Translations under genes and position numbers: made by a program | Part shown: positions 36,618-45,017 of the stretch, piece after piece | Layout: each line of letters begins with the position of its first letter | Position numbering within the stretch: the first letter of the stretch is position 1 | Source of the DNA: Bacteroidota bacterium | GTDB lineage: Bacteria > Bacteroidota > Bacteroidia > AKYH767-A > OLB10 | Assembly: GCA_016717325.1 (NCBI GenBank) | Contig: JADKFV010000017.1 | Span: forward strand, 68,024 to 132,023 | Direction: 5' to 3' | Length of the DNA: 64,000 nucleotides | The notes under the pieces: model-generated | What the model saw: only the letters and a program-made list of their open reading frames with translations | Databases searched by the model: none | Told to the model about the DNA's origin: nothing

Positions 36618-37412
36618 TTAATCAACCAATTTTAAATCTACCTTGAAAACAAAAATCAAAATCAATAAGGCAGCACCAACAATAATGCGGTAATATCCAA
36701 AAGCTTTGAAACCGTTGCGCGATAAAAAACCTATGAATGATTTTATGGCCAGCAATGCAACTATGAACGCAACAATATTTCCTACGATAAGTAAATTTAT
36801 CTGATTACCTGTTAATGAAATTCCTTCCTGATAATAATCGAGTAGTTTTTTTGCTGTGGCAGCAAACATTGTTGGAACAGCAAGAAAAAACGAAAACTCC
36901 GCAGCTTGTGTTCGTGTAAGCTTCTGCGTCATGCCTCCTATAATAGTTGCAGCCGAACGCGACACTCCGGGCACCATGCTTATGCATTGAAACAATCCTA
37001 TTACCAGGGCATTGTTGTATTTTATTTCGGGCAATGCCTCACGCGTTTTGAACCATTTATCTACAAACAATAAAACAATACCGCCAATAAATAATGTGAA
37101 TGCCACCACAGTAACATTGCCTAGCAAACCATCGATGGCATCGTTAAATAATAATCCGCAAACAACAGCAGGAATAAATGCTACAAATAGTTTGTAATAA
37201 AAATCGAGTGTTTGAAAAAACCGCTTCCAGTATAAAACCACTACCGAAAGTATGGCTCCAAGTTGAATGCAAACGGTAAAGAGTTTGGCAAATTGCAAAT
37301 CGTCTACTTTCAAAAATGCTTCGGCAATAATCATATGGCCGGTGGACGATATGGGCAAAAATTCGGTAATGCCTTCTACAATGGCAATAATAATAGCCTC
37401 TAAATAAGTCAT
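36618..37412 (-). CDS. uppP: Undecaprenyl-diphosphatase
   Basis: UppP (BacA) removes a phosphate from undecaprenyl diphosphate so that the lipid carrier can be reused in peptidoglycan synthesis. It also gives bacitracin tolerance. The 264-residue membrane protein carries EGITEFLPISSTGHMI at residues 14-29 and PGVSRSAATIIGG near residue 155, the two catalytic signatures. About eight hydrophobic helices are visible. It lies between DUF3098 and truB. Confidence 0.96.
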   Translation of the reverse strand: MTYLEAIIIAIVEGITEFLPISSTGHMIIAEAFLKVDDLQFAKLFTVCIQLGAILSVVVLYWKRFFQTLDFYYKLFVAFIPAVVCGLLFNDAIDGLLGNVTVVAFTLFIGGIVLLFVDKWFKTREALPEIKYNNALVIGLFQCISMVPGVSRSAATIIGGMTQKLTRTQAAEFSFFLAVPTMFAATAKKLLDYYQEGISLTGNQINLLIVGNIVAFIVALLAIKSFIGFLSRNGFKAFGYYRIIVGAALLILIFVFKVDLKLVD

Positions 37413-37425
37413 AAAAAAACGGGAA

Positions 37426-37722
37426 TTATTCTTTCGATTTGTAAACTATGGCAGCAACTTCTATTGCAAAACCAATCATAATAACAACAGGCGCTAAGGT
37501 AATTCTACGAAAAGAAAAAATATCGGTACTGAATGCTGTAGGGTCTTCAGGATTGCCACCCACCATAAGCATATAGCCAATAACAAGAACTACAATGCCG
37601 ATAATCATTAGCATATAATTTTCTTTGCCAAAAGCGAAATCGTTTGTTACCGCAGGCTTAGTGCTTGCTTGCGTAGATTTTAATGGTGCAACTATATTTT
37701 TTTTGCCTTGTTGTGTAGCCAT
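37426..37722 (-). CDS. DUF3098 family small membrane protein
   Basis: This 98-residue protein has two hydrophobic helices, LMIIGIVVLVIGYMLMVGG and ITLAPVVIMIGFAIEVAAIV, joined by the characteristic loop NPEDPTAFSTDIFSFRR. DUF3098 is restricted largely to Bacteroidota and regularly lies between ftsX and uppP, as here. A link to cell division or wall synthesis is inferred from that position. Biochemical role unknown. Confidence 0.9.
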   Translation of the reverse strand: MATQQGKKNIVAPLKSTQASTKPAVTNDFAFGKENYMLMIIGIVVLVIGYMLMVGGNPEDPTAFSTDIFSFRRITLAPVVIMIGFAIEVAAIVYKSKE

Positions 37723-37734
37723 TTTATTTATGTT

Positions 37735-38610
37735 TTAAAATACTTTATCGGCAGGTTTGTCTAACCATTTGCCAACCGCAAAGAAAGTACAAATTAGCGA
37801 AAGTAAAACACCAAATAAAATTAATCCCCCTACCACTGTCGACCATAACTGAAGGTCGTTTACTACAATTAAATCGGAATAATATTTTTTTAACAGCACT
37901 ACAAATGTCAATAATAAAAGGGCAGCAATTATTGCGCTTATGATGCCGGTGATAATAGATTTTGTTAAAAATGGTTTGTAAATAAACGACTTGGTGGCGC
38001 CCACCAATTGCATGCTGCGAATAATCATCCGCTTGGAATACAATGTAAGCCTGATGGTATTATTAATAAGTATAACAGCAATAAAACCAAGTATGCAACT
38101 TACAATAAGCACTACGAGCGAAATAGATTCAAGGTTTTTATTTATTTGCTCAACCAGCGATTGTTGTGCCTGCACTTCTTTCACTTGCTTTTTTAGTTTC
38201 ATCACATTTTTAAAATGATCAATCATCGAATTGTCGACATAGTCGGCTTTGAAATACACATCAACACAGGCACTCAGCGGATTGTAACCAAGGAAAGTAA
38301 CAAAGTCGTCACCTATTTCTTCCTGCAAATTGGCAGCAGCTTCTTCTTTCGAAATATACTTTGTAGTACGCACTGCTTCGTTTTGCTTTAGTTCGGTAAG
38401 GAAGGCTTGCACATCGGCTTCGGCCAGATTGGGTTGTAAATAAATAGTAATGAGGTGATTTTCTTTCACATAATTTTTTACACGATAGGCTTGCAACAAA
38501 AGTATGCCCAACATGCCCAATAAAAATAAAACCAACGAAGTACTGATGATACTCGAAATATATGTGGAGCGAATGGTGCGATTCAATATGTTGTCTTTAC
38601 TTTCGGCCAT
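37735..38610 (-). CDS. ftsX: Cell division protein FtsX
   Basis: FtsX is the membrane half of the FtsEX ABC-type complex, which activates wall hydrolases at the division septum. I start it at MAESKDNILNR (38610) because the upstream nine codons add nothing family-like. Helix 1 is at about residues 20-42 and the periplasmic loop includes HLITIYLQPNLAEADVQAF. Three helices follow after LVEQINKNLESISLVVLIV, with LYSKRMIIRSMQLVGATKSF between them, the FtsX/MacB-like hallmark. ftsE is not in the window. Confidence 0.93.
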   Translation of the reverse strand: MAESKDNILNRTIRSTYISSIISTSLVLFLLGMLGILLLQAYRVKNYVKENHLITIYLQPNLAEADVQAFLTELKQNEAVRTTKYISKEEAAANLQEEIGDDFVTFLGYNPLSACVDVYFKADYVDNSMIDHFKNVMKLKKQVKEVQAQQSLVEQINKNLESISLVVLIVSCILGFIAVILINNTIRLTLYSKRMIIRSMQLVGATKSFIYKPFLTKSIITGIISAIIAALLLLTFVVLLKKYYSDLIVVNDLQLWSTVVGGLILFGVLLSLICTFFAVGKWLDKPADKVF

Positions 38611-38637
38611 GGACGTATTGTTTTTTATAAGCGGCAA

Positions 38638-39165
38638 ACATAGTTTTTTGAATCAAAAATATTTACTCATAAAAATGCACGATTTAAAAAGAAATGAACA
38701 ACAACTCTGTGGGGAGAATTATGAATTAAGGATTGAAAATGAGTTTGGAATTGAAGATTAAAGAGATTGAAAATTAAAAATGTGGAGGAAGTTGAAAATT
38801 GTTTGTGAGGACACAAACAATGGCTGAAAATGAAGCAAGAAATTGTTTGTGAGGACACAAACAATGGCTGACGCACAATGACCAATGACTGGCAGAGATA
38901 CTTCGTACCTCAGCATGACAAAGTCAACAACCAAATAACTCAATAACCAAATAACTAAAAACACTGACCTTCCGTCAATGCCAATGATGGCAGAGAACGT
39001 CCTCAGCATGAACAAAGTCAACAACCAAATAACTAAGACTATTTCACAACACTATGCTTCCGTCATTGACAAGAGGAACGACCAAATAACTCAGTAAAAA
39101 ATTGCGCAATAACTATTACAAAATGACCAATGACAAGTATTCAAAAAATGACAAGTATTCATTAA
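38638..39165. other. Intergenic repeat-bearing region
   Basis: No gene is seen in these 530 bp. A 30-bp direct repeat (38797-38826 and 38841-38870) contains the inverted repeat TTGTTTGTG-AGGA-CACAAACAA. Further on, phrases around CTCAGCATGA and AAAGTCAACAACCAAATAAC recur (near 38911 and 39002). These look like decaying copies of intergenic repeats. Confidence 0.65.
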
Positions 39166-40131
39166 CTACTTAACAAGATAATCAGAATCAATCACCACCG
39201 ATTCGCCTTCTTTAGTAATGGTATATTGAAATCCTTTAGTCATGCTGTAAGCCCCGTGGCGGCCGTCTTTACCTAGTGCAATAAAACAAATTTGGTCTTT
39301 GCGGTAATTGGGAAACTTATCGTAAACGCGCTTAACGGCATTTTGGCAAGCTTGCTGTGGCGATTGTCCCATGCGCATAAATTCGCAAATAAGATGGGTG
39401 CCACAAATTTTAATCATCACTTCGCCAAGGCCTGTGGCAGTGGCGGCACCATATTCATTATCCACAAAAAGTCCTGCACCTATCACTGGCGAATCGCCAA
39501 AGCGCCCACGAACTTTAAATGCCCATCCGCTTGTGCTACATGCACCACTGAGGTTGCCTTTTTTATCTAATGCTATCATTCCAATGGTATCGTGATTGGG
39601 TGCATGTTCCGATGGGATATAATTTTTTTCTTCTTTCCACTTCAACCATGCATTACGTGCATTGTCGGTAAGGAGGTTTTCTTTTTTGAAACCATTTTCT
39701 AAAGCAAATTGTTGTGCCCCCGAACCGGCAAGAAAAACATGGGGCGTTTTTTCCATCACCAATCGCGCTACCGAAACAGGGTGTAAAATATCTTCGATAA
39801 AAACCACCGAACCACAATTGCCAAACTCATCCATCACACAGGCATCAAGTGTAACATGCCCATCGCGGTCGGGAAAGCCGCCAATACCAACACTTGTATC
39901 GGTAGGGTCGGCTTCCACAATTTTTACTCCAGCCTCACATGCATCAAGAGCGCGGCCACCATCGGCCAGCACTTGCCACCCCACAGGGTTCGACTTTAAT
40001 CCCGAATTCCATGTGGTAATAATCACCGGGTTAACTGTATCTGTATACGATACAGCTTTAAGTTTGTTGGCTACACTCAGTGCCGCACCTGCAGCCAGGG
40101 TTTGTTGTATAAATTTCCTCCTATTCATTTC
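39166..40131 (-). CDS. N4-(beta-N-acetylglucosaminyl)-L-asparaginase, Ntn hydrolase
   Basis: Starting at MNRRKFIQQTLAAGAALSVA (40131), the protein has a twin-Arg-like or ordinary export signal. The body matches glycosylasparaginase (family T2), which matures by self-cleavage before a Thr. The conserved site is HDTIGMIALDKKGNLSGACS, with the new N-terminal Thr in DTIG. RGRFGDSPVIGAGLFVDNE and ATATGLGE complete the active site. It would remove GlcNAc-linked asparagine from glycoprotein fragments, or act on isoaspartyl peptides. An ATG six codons upstream (40149) is the alternative start. Confidence 0.88.
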   Translation of the reverse strand, partial: EMNRRKFIQQTLAAGAALSVANKLKAVSYTDTVNPVIITTWNSGLKSNPVGWQVLADGGRALDACEAGVKIVEADPTDTSVGIGGFPDRDGHVTLDACVMDEFGNCGSVVFIEDILHPVSVARLVMEKTPHVFLAGSGAQQFALENGFKKENLLTDNARNAWLKWKEEKNYIPSEHAPNHDTIGMIALDKKGNLSGACSTSGWAFKVRGRFGDSPVIGAGLFVDNEYGAATATGLGEVMIKICGTHLICEFMRMGQSPQQACQNAVKRVYDKFPNYRKDQICFIALGKDGRHGAYSMTKGFQYTITKEGESVVIDSDYLVK

Positions 40132-40243
40132 GCTTTTATGTTTGCACAAATGTAGAAAGGTTTTGTAAAGTGGATGGAATAAAAAATGTGATTTCCCCTA
40201 TATTTTAATTAATAAAAAAAATGACGATAGATCATGCTTCATT

Positions 40244-41794
40244 TTACTCCTTCACAAATTTCTTACATAACCGCTCTTTATCCGTTTGTAAATGCACAAC
40301 ATACAATCCACTTGCCCAACCTGTACAATCTACATCCAAACTAAAATACCCACCAAAAACCCCCAAACCCCCACCTGGGGGCTTTCCCCTTGCAAACTTT
40401 ATTTTTCCAGTAGCATCGTATATGGTTATAGTTAAGAGTTTACCGTTTAAATTTTGTGCATTCACAAACAACTTCTCCCAAGCCGATATGTATGTGGCGT
40501 AGAGTTTCCCCTCTCCAAGTGGAGAGGGGTTAGGGGTGAGGTTTGCCCACTGCAATGTATCACAAGGACTCCCCAACAACCGCCCCAACCCATAATTAGG
40601 ATTATTGGGCAAACCATAATAAGTGCGTTTACCACCGAGGTAAAAAGAGAAGGGTGTATAATTGCATGCAGCACCTAATGCATTAGGATTATTTATTACG
40701 CTTAAGTTTTCGTTTATGTAATTATGCACACTATCAGGGTATGGATAACCAGGAAAGCCATAATCAAATGCACGAGCAAAATATATTTTCCCATCAGGTG
40801 CTAAACGAAGTGCACCGCAATCAATTGGATTTTGAAATATTTCAATTGTATCACAAGAAGCTGCAATATTCGATGAACTCAAATCATATTGTAACAAATA
40901 TTCATCCGGCAAATTAGGCCACCACAAAGTAGAAACATAAAACACACTATCGTTTGGAGAGTATGCACCTTCCCAAAAAAACAAATCGGATGGTAAAACT
41001 TGTTCAACATGTATATTTTTATAAAGTGAAATATTTCCGGTGCATCTATCAAAATTAAATTCAGACATATACCCTGCAGCATTAAAATTCATAAATCGTG
41101 TACCGTCACTATTAAAAACCATTTTTTGAAAATCGGCATCGGTTGCATCATTGAAGTCTGTTGTAGTTGGTGGATAAATACTATCGGGTGTAACCAAATA
41201 AACAAAAAAACGATTATAATGGTTAGGTGCATTCGGGCTGGCATATTTATTTATAATCCACCAATCGCGGCCATTGCCATGTTTTATAGCTTGAATACAA
41301 TCTCCACTTTTTTGGTTATTTATTTTTATATTTTGTGCAACCACAGCACCTAAGCCACCATTTAGACTCATATCCACCAATGTATAATAACAACCTTGGT
41401 TGTTTGGCTTGTTGAGGCCAACACTAAAAACATAAAATTGGCTTGAGTAGTTAGGTCTTGGTATAGTTGCCAATTCGTTATACCAAGAACCACCACTGAT
41501 TGAAGTACAGCCTTGTATTATTTGATGTTGTGAGTTGAAAATGCGTGTGTTCCAATCTGCCGTATTTAAATAACCTAAAACCGCACTATACAGAATCAAA
41601 TTTCCATTACTATCTGCAATTGCAGTGCAACTGCCGCGGCCATCCATTGCTGAGGAAATCGGGAGTGGATTTTGAATATTACTAAAATCAATACCAGCAG
41701 AATCCCCAAAAATCCAAATTGAATTTTGATTTTGTGCAATTAGATTTGCATTAAATAAAATTAGAATTACAACCGCAATGATATATTTACTCAT
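40244..41794 (-). CDS. T9SS-exported protein with translated palindromic repeats
   Basis: The 516-residue protein has a signal peptide ending LIAQN and a propeller-like body (NGNLILYSAVLG, HGNGRDWWIINKY, ALRLAPDGKIYFARAF). A paralogue lies at 56398-57882. Its C-terminal sorting domain (LLTITIYDATGKIKF and ASGLYVVHLQTDKERLCKKF) is interrupted. Peptide LTPNPSPLGEGK sits just before it, and KPPGGGLGVFGG sits inside it. Both derive from GC-rich palindromes at 40508-40529 and 40368-40381 and are missing from the paralogue. The frame stays open through both. Confidence 0.85.
   Translation of the reverse strand: MSKYIIAVVILILFNANLIAQNQNSIWIFGDSAGIDFSNIQNPLPISSAMDGRGSCTAIADSNGNLILYSAVLGYLNTADWNTRIFNSQHQIIQGCTSISGGSWYNELATIPRPNYSSQFYVFSVGLNKPNNQGCYYTLVDMSLNGGLGAVVAQNIKINNQKSGDCIQAIKHGNGRDWWIINKYASPNAPNHYNRFFVYLVTPDSIYPPTTTDFNDATDADFQKMVFNSDGTRFMNFNAAGYMSEFNFDRCTGNISLYKNIHVEQVLPSDLFFWEGAYSPNDSVFYVSTLWWPNLPDEYLLQYDLSSSNIAASCDTIEIFQNPIDCGALRLAPDGKIYFARAFDYGFPGYPYPDSVHNYINENLSVINNPNALGAACNYTPFSFYLGGKRTYYGLPNNPNYGLGRLLGSPCDTLQWANLTPNPSPLGEGKLYATYISAWEKLFVNAQNLNGKLLTITIYDATGKIKFARGKPPGGGLGVFGGYFSLDVDCTGWASGLYVVHLQTDKERLCKKFVKE
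40368..40381. repeat. Palindrome inside the sorting domain
   Basis: CCCCCA-CC-TGGGGG in the coding region. On the minus strand it encodes the PPGGGL part of an insertion between two strands of the T9SS sorting domain. Confidence 0.65.
40508..40529. repeat. Palindrome before the sorting domain
   Basis: CCCCTCTCC-AAGT-GGAGAGGGG, a 9-bp stem with a 4-nt loop, followed on the + strand by TTAGGGGTGAGG. On the minus strand it is translated as LTPNPSPLGEGK, a peptide I recognise as the product of a widespread GC-rich repeat. Confidence 0.7.
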
Positions 41795-41820
41795 CCTAAA
41801 AAATATTTTGTTTTATGTAT

Positions 41821-41935
41821 CTACCTCTTCACAAATTTGGTACTCAGCATTTCTTTATCCGTTTGTAAATGTACAACATAAAGTCCATCACTCTAACCTG
41901 CGCAACTCACATTTAAAGTAAAATATTCAGAACAT
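41821..41935 (-). pseudogene. Orphan T9SS sorting domain remnant
   Basis: On the minus strand EYFTLNVSCAG-stop-SDGLYVVHLQTDKEMLSTKF-VKR is the last strand pair of a sorting domain. It is nearly identical to the end of the protein at 40244 but has a TAG where that has Trp. Only the tail survives and no cargo precedes it. Confidence 0.6.
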
Positions 41936-41959
41936 ACTTTTCACTCACAATTTTTCAAA

Positions 41960-41967
41960 TACATTTG
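41960..41967 (+). promoter_or_regulatory. -7 box upstream of leucyl aminopeptidase
   Basis: TACATTTG matches TAnnTTTG, 20 bp before the ATG at 41988. The -33 region is weak. Confidence 0.4.
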
Positions 41968-41987
41968 CACAACAAAAATAAAAATCG

Positions 41988-43421
41988 ATGAGTGCAAAAA
42001 TTGTATTAGCAAATAAATATGCTACGGGTAATTTGGTGTATATTGATACAAACCTGAATAAGTTACCCAAAACATTATTCAGCAAAACAGAGCGAAAGTT
42101 TATAAACGAAGAGTTGAAAAACGACCGTAAGATGATTGTTATAAATCAATTTAAGCGTTATGTTTTTATACAAATACTCGAAGATAAAAAGGGTTACATA
42201 CACCAAAGCGAAGCCATGCGCAAAGCGGGCGATAGCATTGCTGCACAGCTCAACAAGCAAAAGCAAAATACTGTAACAATTATGGCGGGCAATCGCAGTG
42301 GTGCAGCCCTTGCCATGGCCGAGGGAATGGCGCTTGGCAATTATCAGTTTATACAATTTCGAAAAGACAAATCGAAAGAAAAAAATGCCCTTACTACCAT
42401 AAATGTGGTGTGCGAAAATATTACTCCCAAAGATGTAAGCATGCTAAACATTACGGTAGATGCTGTGTGCCATGCACGTGATTTGGTGAATATGCCCAAT
42501 AGCCATCAAACGGCAACACAACTTGCGGCCTCGTTTCAGGACCTTGGAAAGAAAGCCGGCTTCGAAGTGGAGGTGTGGAATATGGCAAAAATAAGTTCGA
42601 TGAAAATGGGCGGCTTGCTTGCTGTAAATGTTGGCAGCCCGGAGCCACCTACGTTTACAGTGATGGAATATAAACCTGCCAATGCAGTAAATAAAAAACC
42701 TTATGTGCTTGTGGGCAAGGGTGTGGTGTACGATACAGGCGGCTTGAGTTTGAAACCAACGGCTAATAGTATGGACCTTATGAAATGTGATATGGCCGGC
42801 AGTGCAGTTGTGGCCTGCACCATGTATGCAATTGCAAAAGCGAAATTGCCAGTTCATGTAATAGGACTTACACCTGCCACCGACAACCGCCCCGGAGGCA
42901 ATGCATTTGCACCTGGCGATATTATACACATGATGAATGGTGCCACCGTAGAAATGCTTAACAGCGATGCCGAAGGCCGCATGATACTTGCCGATGCATT
43001 GCACCATGCCAAACAATACAAACCCGAGTTGGTGTGCGAATTCAGTACACTCACGGGCGCAGCTGCAGCAGCCATAGGGCATTACGGCATTGTATGTATG
43101 GGCACAGCAAATGACGAAGTGAAAGACAAACTAAAATTTGCAGGCAATAATGTGTTTGAGCGGTTGGTAGAATTTCCGTTTTGGGAAGAGTACGATGATT
43201 TATTGAAATCGGACATTGCCGACTTTAAAAATATTGGTGGCCCTTACGGTGGTGCTATCACTGCGGGGCGTTTTTTAAATAAATTTACCGATTATCCTTA
43301 TATGCATTTCGATATTGCCGGGCCGGCATTTCACCGCACGCGCGATAGCTATCGCAACAAAGATGCTACAGGTGTAGGTGTGCGATTGATGATGGATTTT
43401 TTCCGTCACATAGCTGAATAA
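41988..43421 (+). CDS. pepA: Leucyl aminopeptidase, M17 family
   Basis: This cytoplasmic two-metal peptidase removes N-terminal residues in peptide turnover. The 477-residue protein has the catalytic C-terminal domain from about residue 155: VGKGVVYDTGGLSLKP, then MKCDMAGSAVVACTMYAIAK, and the signature NSDAEGRMILADALHHA. The metal-binding Lys and Asp and the active-site Arg (EGR) are all present. The N-terminal regulatory domain is shorter and divergent. Convergent with mutY, the two stops lie 2 bp apart. The frame is intact. Confidence 0.95.
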   Translation: MSAKIVLANKYATGNLVYIDTNLNKLPKTLFSKTERKFINEELKNDRKMIVINQFKRYVFIQILEDKKGYIHQSEAMRKAGDSIAAQLNKQKQNTVTIMAGNRSGAALAMAEGMALGNYQFIQFRKDKSKEKNALTTINVVCENITPKDVSMLNITVDAVCHARDLVNMPNSHQTATQLAASFQDLGKKAGFEVEVWNMAKISSMKMGGLLAVNVGSPEPPTFTVMEYKPANAVNKKPYVLVGKGVVYDTGGLSLKPTANSMDLMKCDMAGSAVVACTMYAIAKAKLPVHVIGLTPATDNRPGGNAFAPGDIIHMMNGATVEMLNSDAEGRMILADALHHAKQYKPELVCEFSTLTGAAAAAIGHYGIVCMGTANDEVKDKLKFAGNNVFERLVEFPFWEEYDDLLKSDIADFKNIGGPYGGAITAGRFLNKFTDYPYMHFDIAGPAFHRTRDSYRNKDATGVGVRLMMDFFRHIAE

Positions 43422-43423
43422 AA

Positions 43424-44488
43424 CTATTGCAATTCTTTGATGTAATATTTTTCAATCAATCGAGGTAAGGAGAGTTTGTTGATTTCCGCTTTTTTAATTT
43501 TTATGAGCGAATACTTTTTTGTGTCGATAGGCTTGTGCAAAGTACATTGAATAAACTTTGCTATAATAATACGATGTGTAAGAATGTGTTTGTACTCCTG
43601 CGAAATTTTAATTACATCCATTTTGCCTATCGCTAACGTATGCTGTATACGCTGTATGGATTGCTCGGGTGAGATTTCCTTTCCTGTATACTCCACATGA
43701 GGAAAATCGTGAAGGCCTTGCCAAATGCCTTTACCCTTGCGGGTTTGCATGTATGTGTGACCTTTATATTCAAATACAAAGTAATGAAGATATATAACAG
43801 TGCTTTTTTGCTTTTTGCTTTTTACCGGGAACTTATCAATAGTATTTTTTTGATGCGCTACACAAAAGGTGTTTATAGGACATTGCCCACACAATGGGTT
43901 TGTGGGTTTGCAAACAAGAGCACCAAGTTCCATCATGGCTTGATTGTGTTGCGATGGAAACTGGTGATTCAATAAAGACTGTGCTAAATGGAAAAATACT
44001 TTTTTCCCCTCTGTTGAATTAATGGGTGTATCGTTGGCATTCAAACGCGAAAGCACACGAAACACATTACCATCGCACACAGCATGTGGCAAGCCGTATG
44101 CAATGCTGGCAATGGCCGATGCAGTATACTCACCTACTCCTTTTAATTTTAAAAGTTCATCATAATTAGCAGGAAAAATACCGTTGTGCCATTCCACTAC
44201 TTGGTGTGCTGCGGCATGCATATTTCGTGCACGGCTGTAGTATCCTAAGCCTTGCCATAGTTTTAGTATTTCGCTTTCATTGGCGTTGGCAAAGGCCTTT
44301 ACGTTTTTATATTTATTTACAAACTTGTTATAGTAAGGCAACCCTTGCTCAACACGTGTTTGCTGCAATATAATTTCCGAAAGCCATATCTTATATGCAT
44401 CGTTAGTTTGCCGCCATGGCATGTCTCTTTTGTTGGCATCGTACCAACGCAAAAGTTGTTTTTGAATAATGGTGTGGAATTTTTTCAT
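43424..44488 (-). CDS. mutY: A/G-specific adenine glycosylase
   Basis: MutY excises adenine mispaired with 8-oxoguanine. The 354-residue protein opens with WYDANKRDMPWRQTNDAYKI and SEIILQQTRVEQGLPYY. The helix-hairpin-helix LLKLKGVGEYTASAIASIAY and the catalytic Asp segment PHAVCDGNVFRVLSRL follow. The [4Fe-4S] cysteines appear as CKPTNPLCGQCPINTFC. The C-terminal NUDIX-like recognition domain spans about residues 235-354. It diverges from the HU gene, a common Bacteroidota neighbourhood. Confidence 0.96.
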   Translation of the reverse strand: MKKFHTIIQKQLLRWYDANKRDMPWRQTNDAYKIWLSEIILQQTRVEQGLPYYNKFVNKYKNVKAFANANESEILKLWQGLGYYSRARNMHAAAHQVVEWHNGIFPANYDELLKLKGVGEYTASAIASIAYGLPHAVCDGNVFRVLSRLNANDTPINSTEGKKVFFHLAQSLLNHQFPSQHNQAMMELGALVCKPTNPLCGQCPINTFCVAHQKNTIDKFPVKSKKQKSTVIYLHYFVFEYKGHTYMQTRKGKGIWQGLHDFPHVEYTGKEISPEQSIQRIQHTLAIGKMDVIKISQEYKHILTHRIIIAKFIQCTLHKPIDTKKYSLIKIKKAEINKLSLPRLIEKYYIKELQ

Positions 44489-44600
44489 AAAATATCTTTG
44501 GCAAATTTATACAATATATTGGTAAGCAACTGTTGTATGTAGTTCATTATTAATTTGATACAAACTTTGGTAAACGGAATTCATTGGCAAAACTTATCGA

Positions 44601-44608
44601 TATTTTTG
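44601..44608 (+). promoter_or_regulatory. -7 box upstream of the HU gene
   Basis: TATTTTTG fits TAnnTTTG and lies 30 bp before the ATG at 44639. It argues for that start rather than the upstream in-frame codon at 44555. Confidence 0.45.
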
Positions 44609-44638
44609 AAAACTTTTTTATTAAAAAATATAGCATTT

Positions 44639-44926
44639 ATGACAAAATCAGAAATGATAAACGAGATAGTAAACAAAACGGGGGTCGATAAGTTATCGGT
44701 TCAAACTTCGGTTGAAGCCATGATGAGGGTGATAAAAAACACCATGGCAAAAAACGAAAGTATATACCTGCGAGGGTTTGGTAGTTTTGTTCCAAAGAAA
44801 CGTGCCGAAAAAATGGGACGCGTTATTAAACGTAATACCACCATACTGATTCCGGAACATTACGTACCCACTTTTAAACCATCGAAAAAATTTGCCGATA
44901 AAATAAAGAAGAGCATCAAGGTATAA
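44639..44926 (+). CDS. HU/IHF family DNA-binding protein
   Basis: Starting at MTKSEMINEIVNKTGVDKLS, this 95-residue protein has the HU/IHF fold: two N-terminal helices, then YLRGFGSFVPKKRAEKMGR and the DNA-inserting arm region (KRNTTILIPEHYVPTFKPSK), closing with a helix (KFADKIKKSIKV). The arm Pro of HU is replaced by the Bacteroidota-type TTILIPEHYVP. It packages and bends DNA as a nucleoid protein. The upstream 28 codons of the longer ORF precede the promoter and are not part of the gene. Confidence 0.93.
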   Translation: MTKSEMINEIVNKTGVDKLSVQTSVEAMMRVIKNTMAKNESIYLRGFGSFVPKKRAEKMGRVIKRNTTILIPEHYVPTFKPSKKFADKIKKSIKV

Positions 44927-45017
44927 CCCTTCTATTGCTGTTGTTCCTTTTTTGAGACTGACCTTTTAGTGGCACCTTATGGTTTTATAACTCACATAAA
45001 TTGAGTTTATTTATTGC

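Noticed and set aside
38758..39024. An 88-residue minus-strand ORF in the intergenic repeat region upstream of the asparaginase end
   Set aside because: It is built from repeated intergenic phrases and has no family resemblance or start signal.
42444..43082. A 212-residue minus-strand ORF within leucyl aminopeptidase
   Set aside because: It is antisense to conserved M17 motifs and has a His/Cys-rich composition typical of shadow translation.
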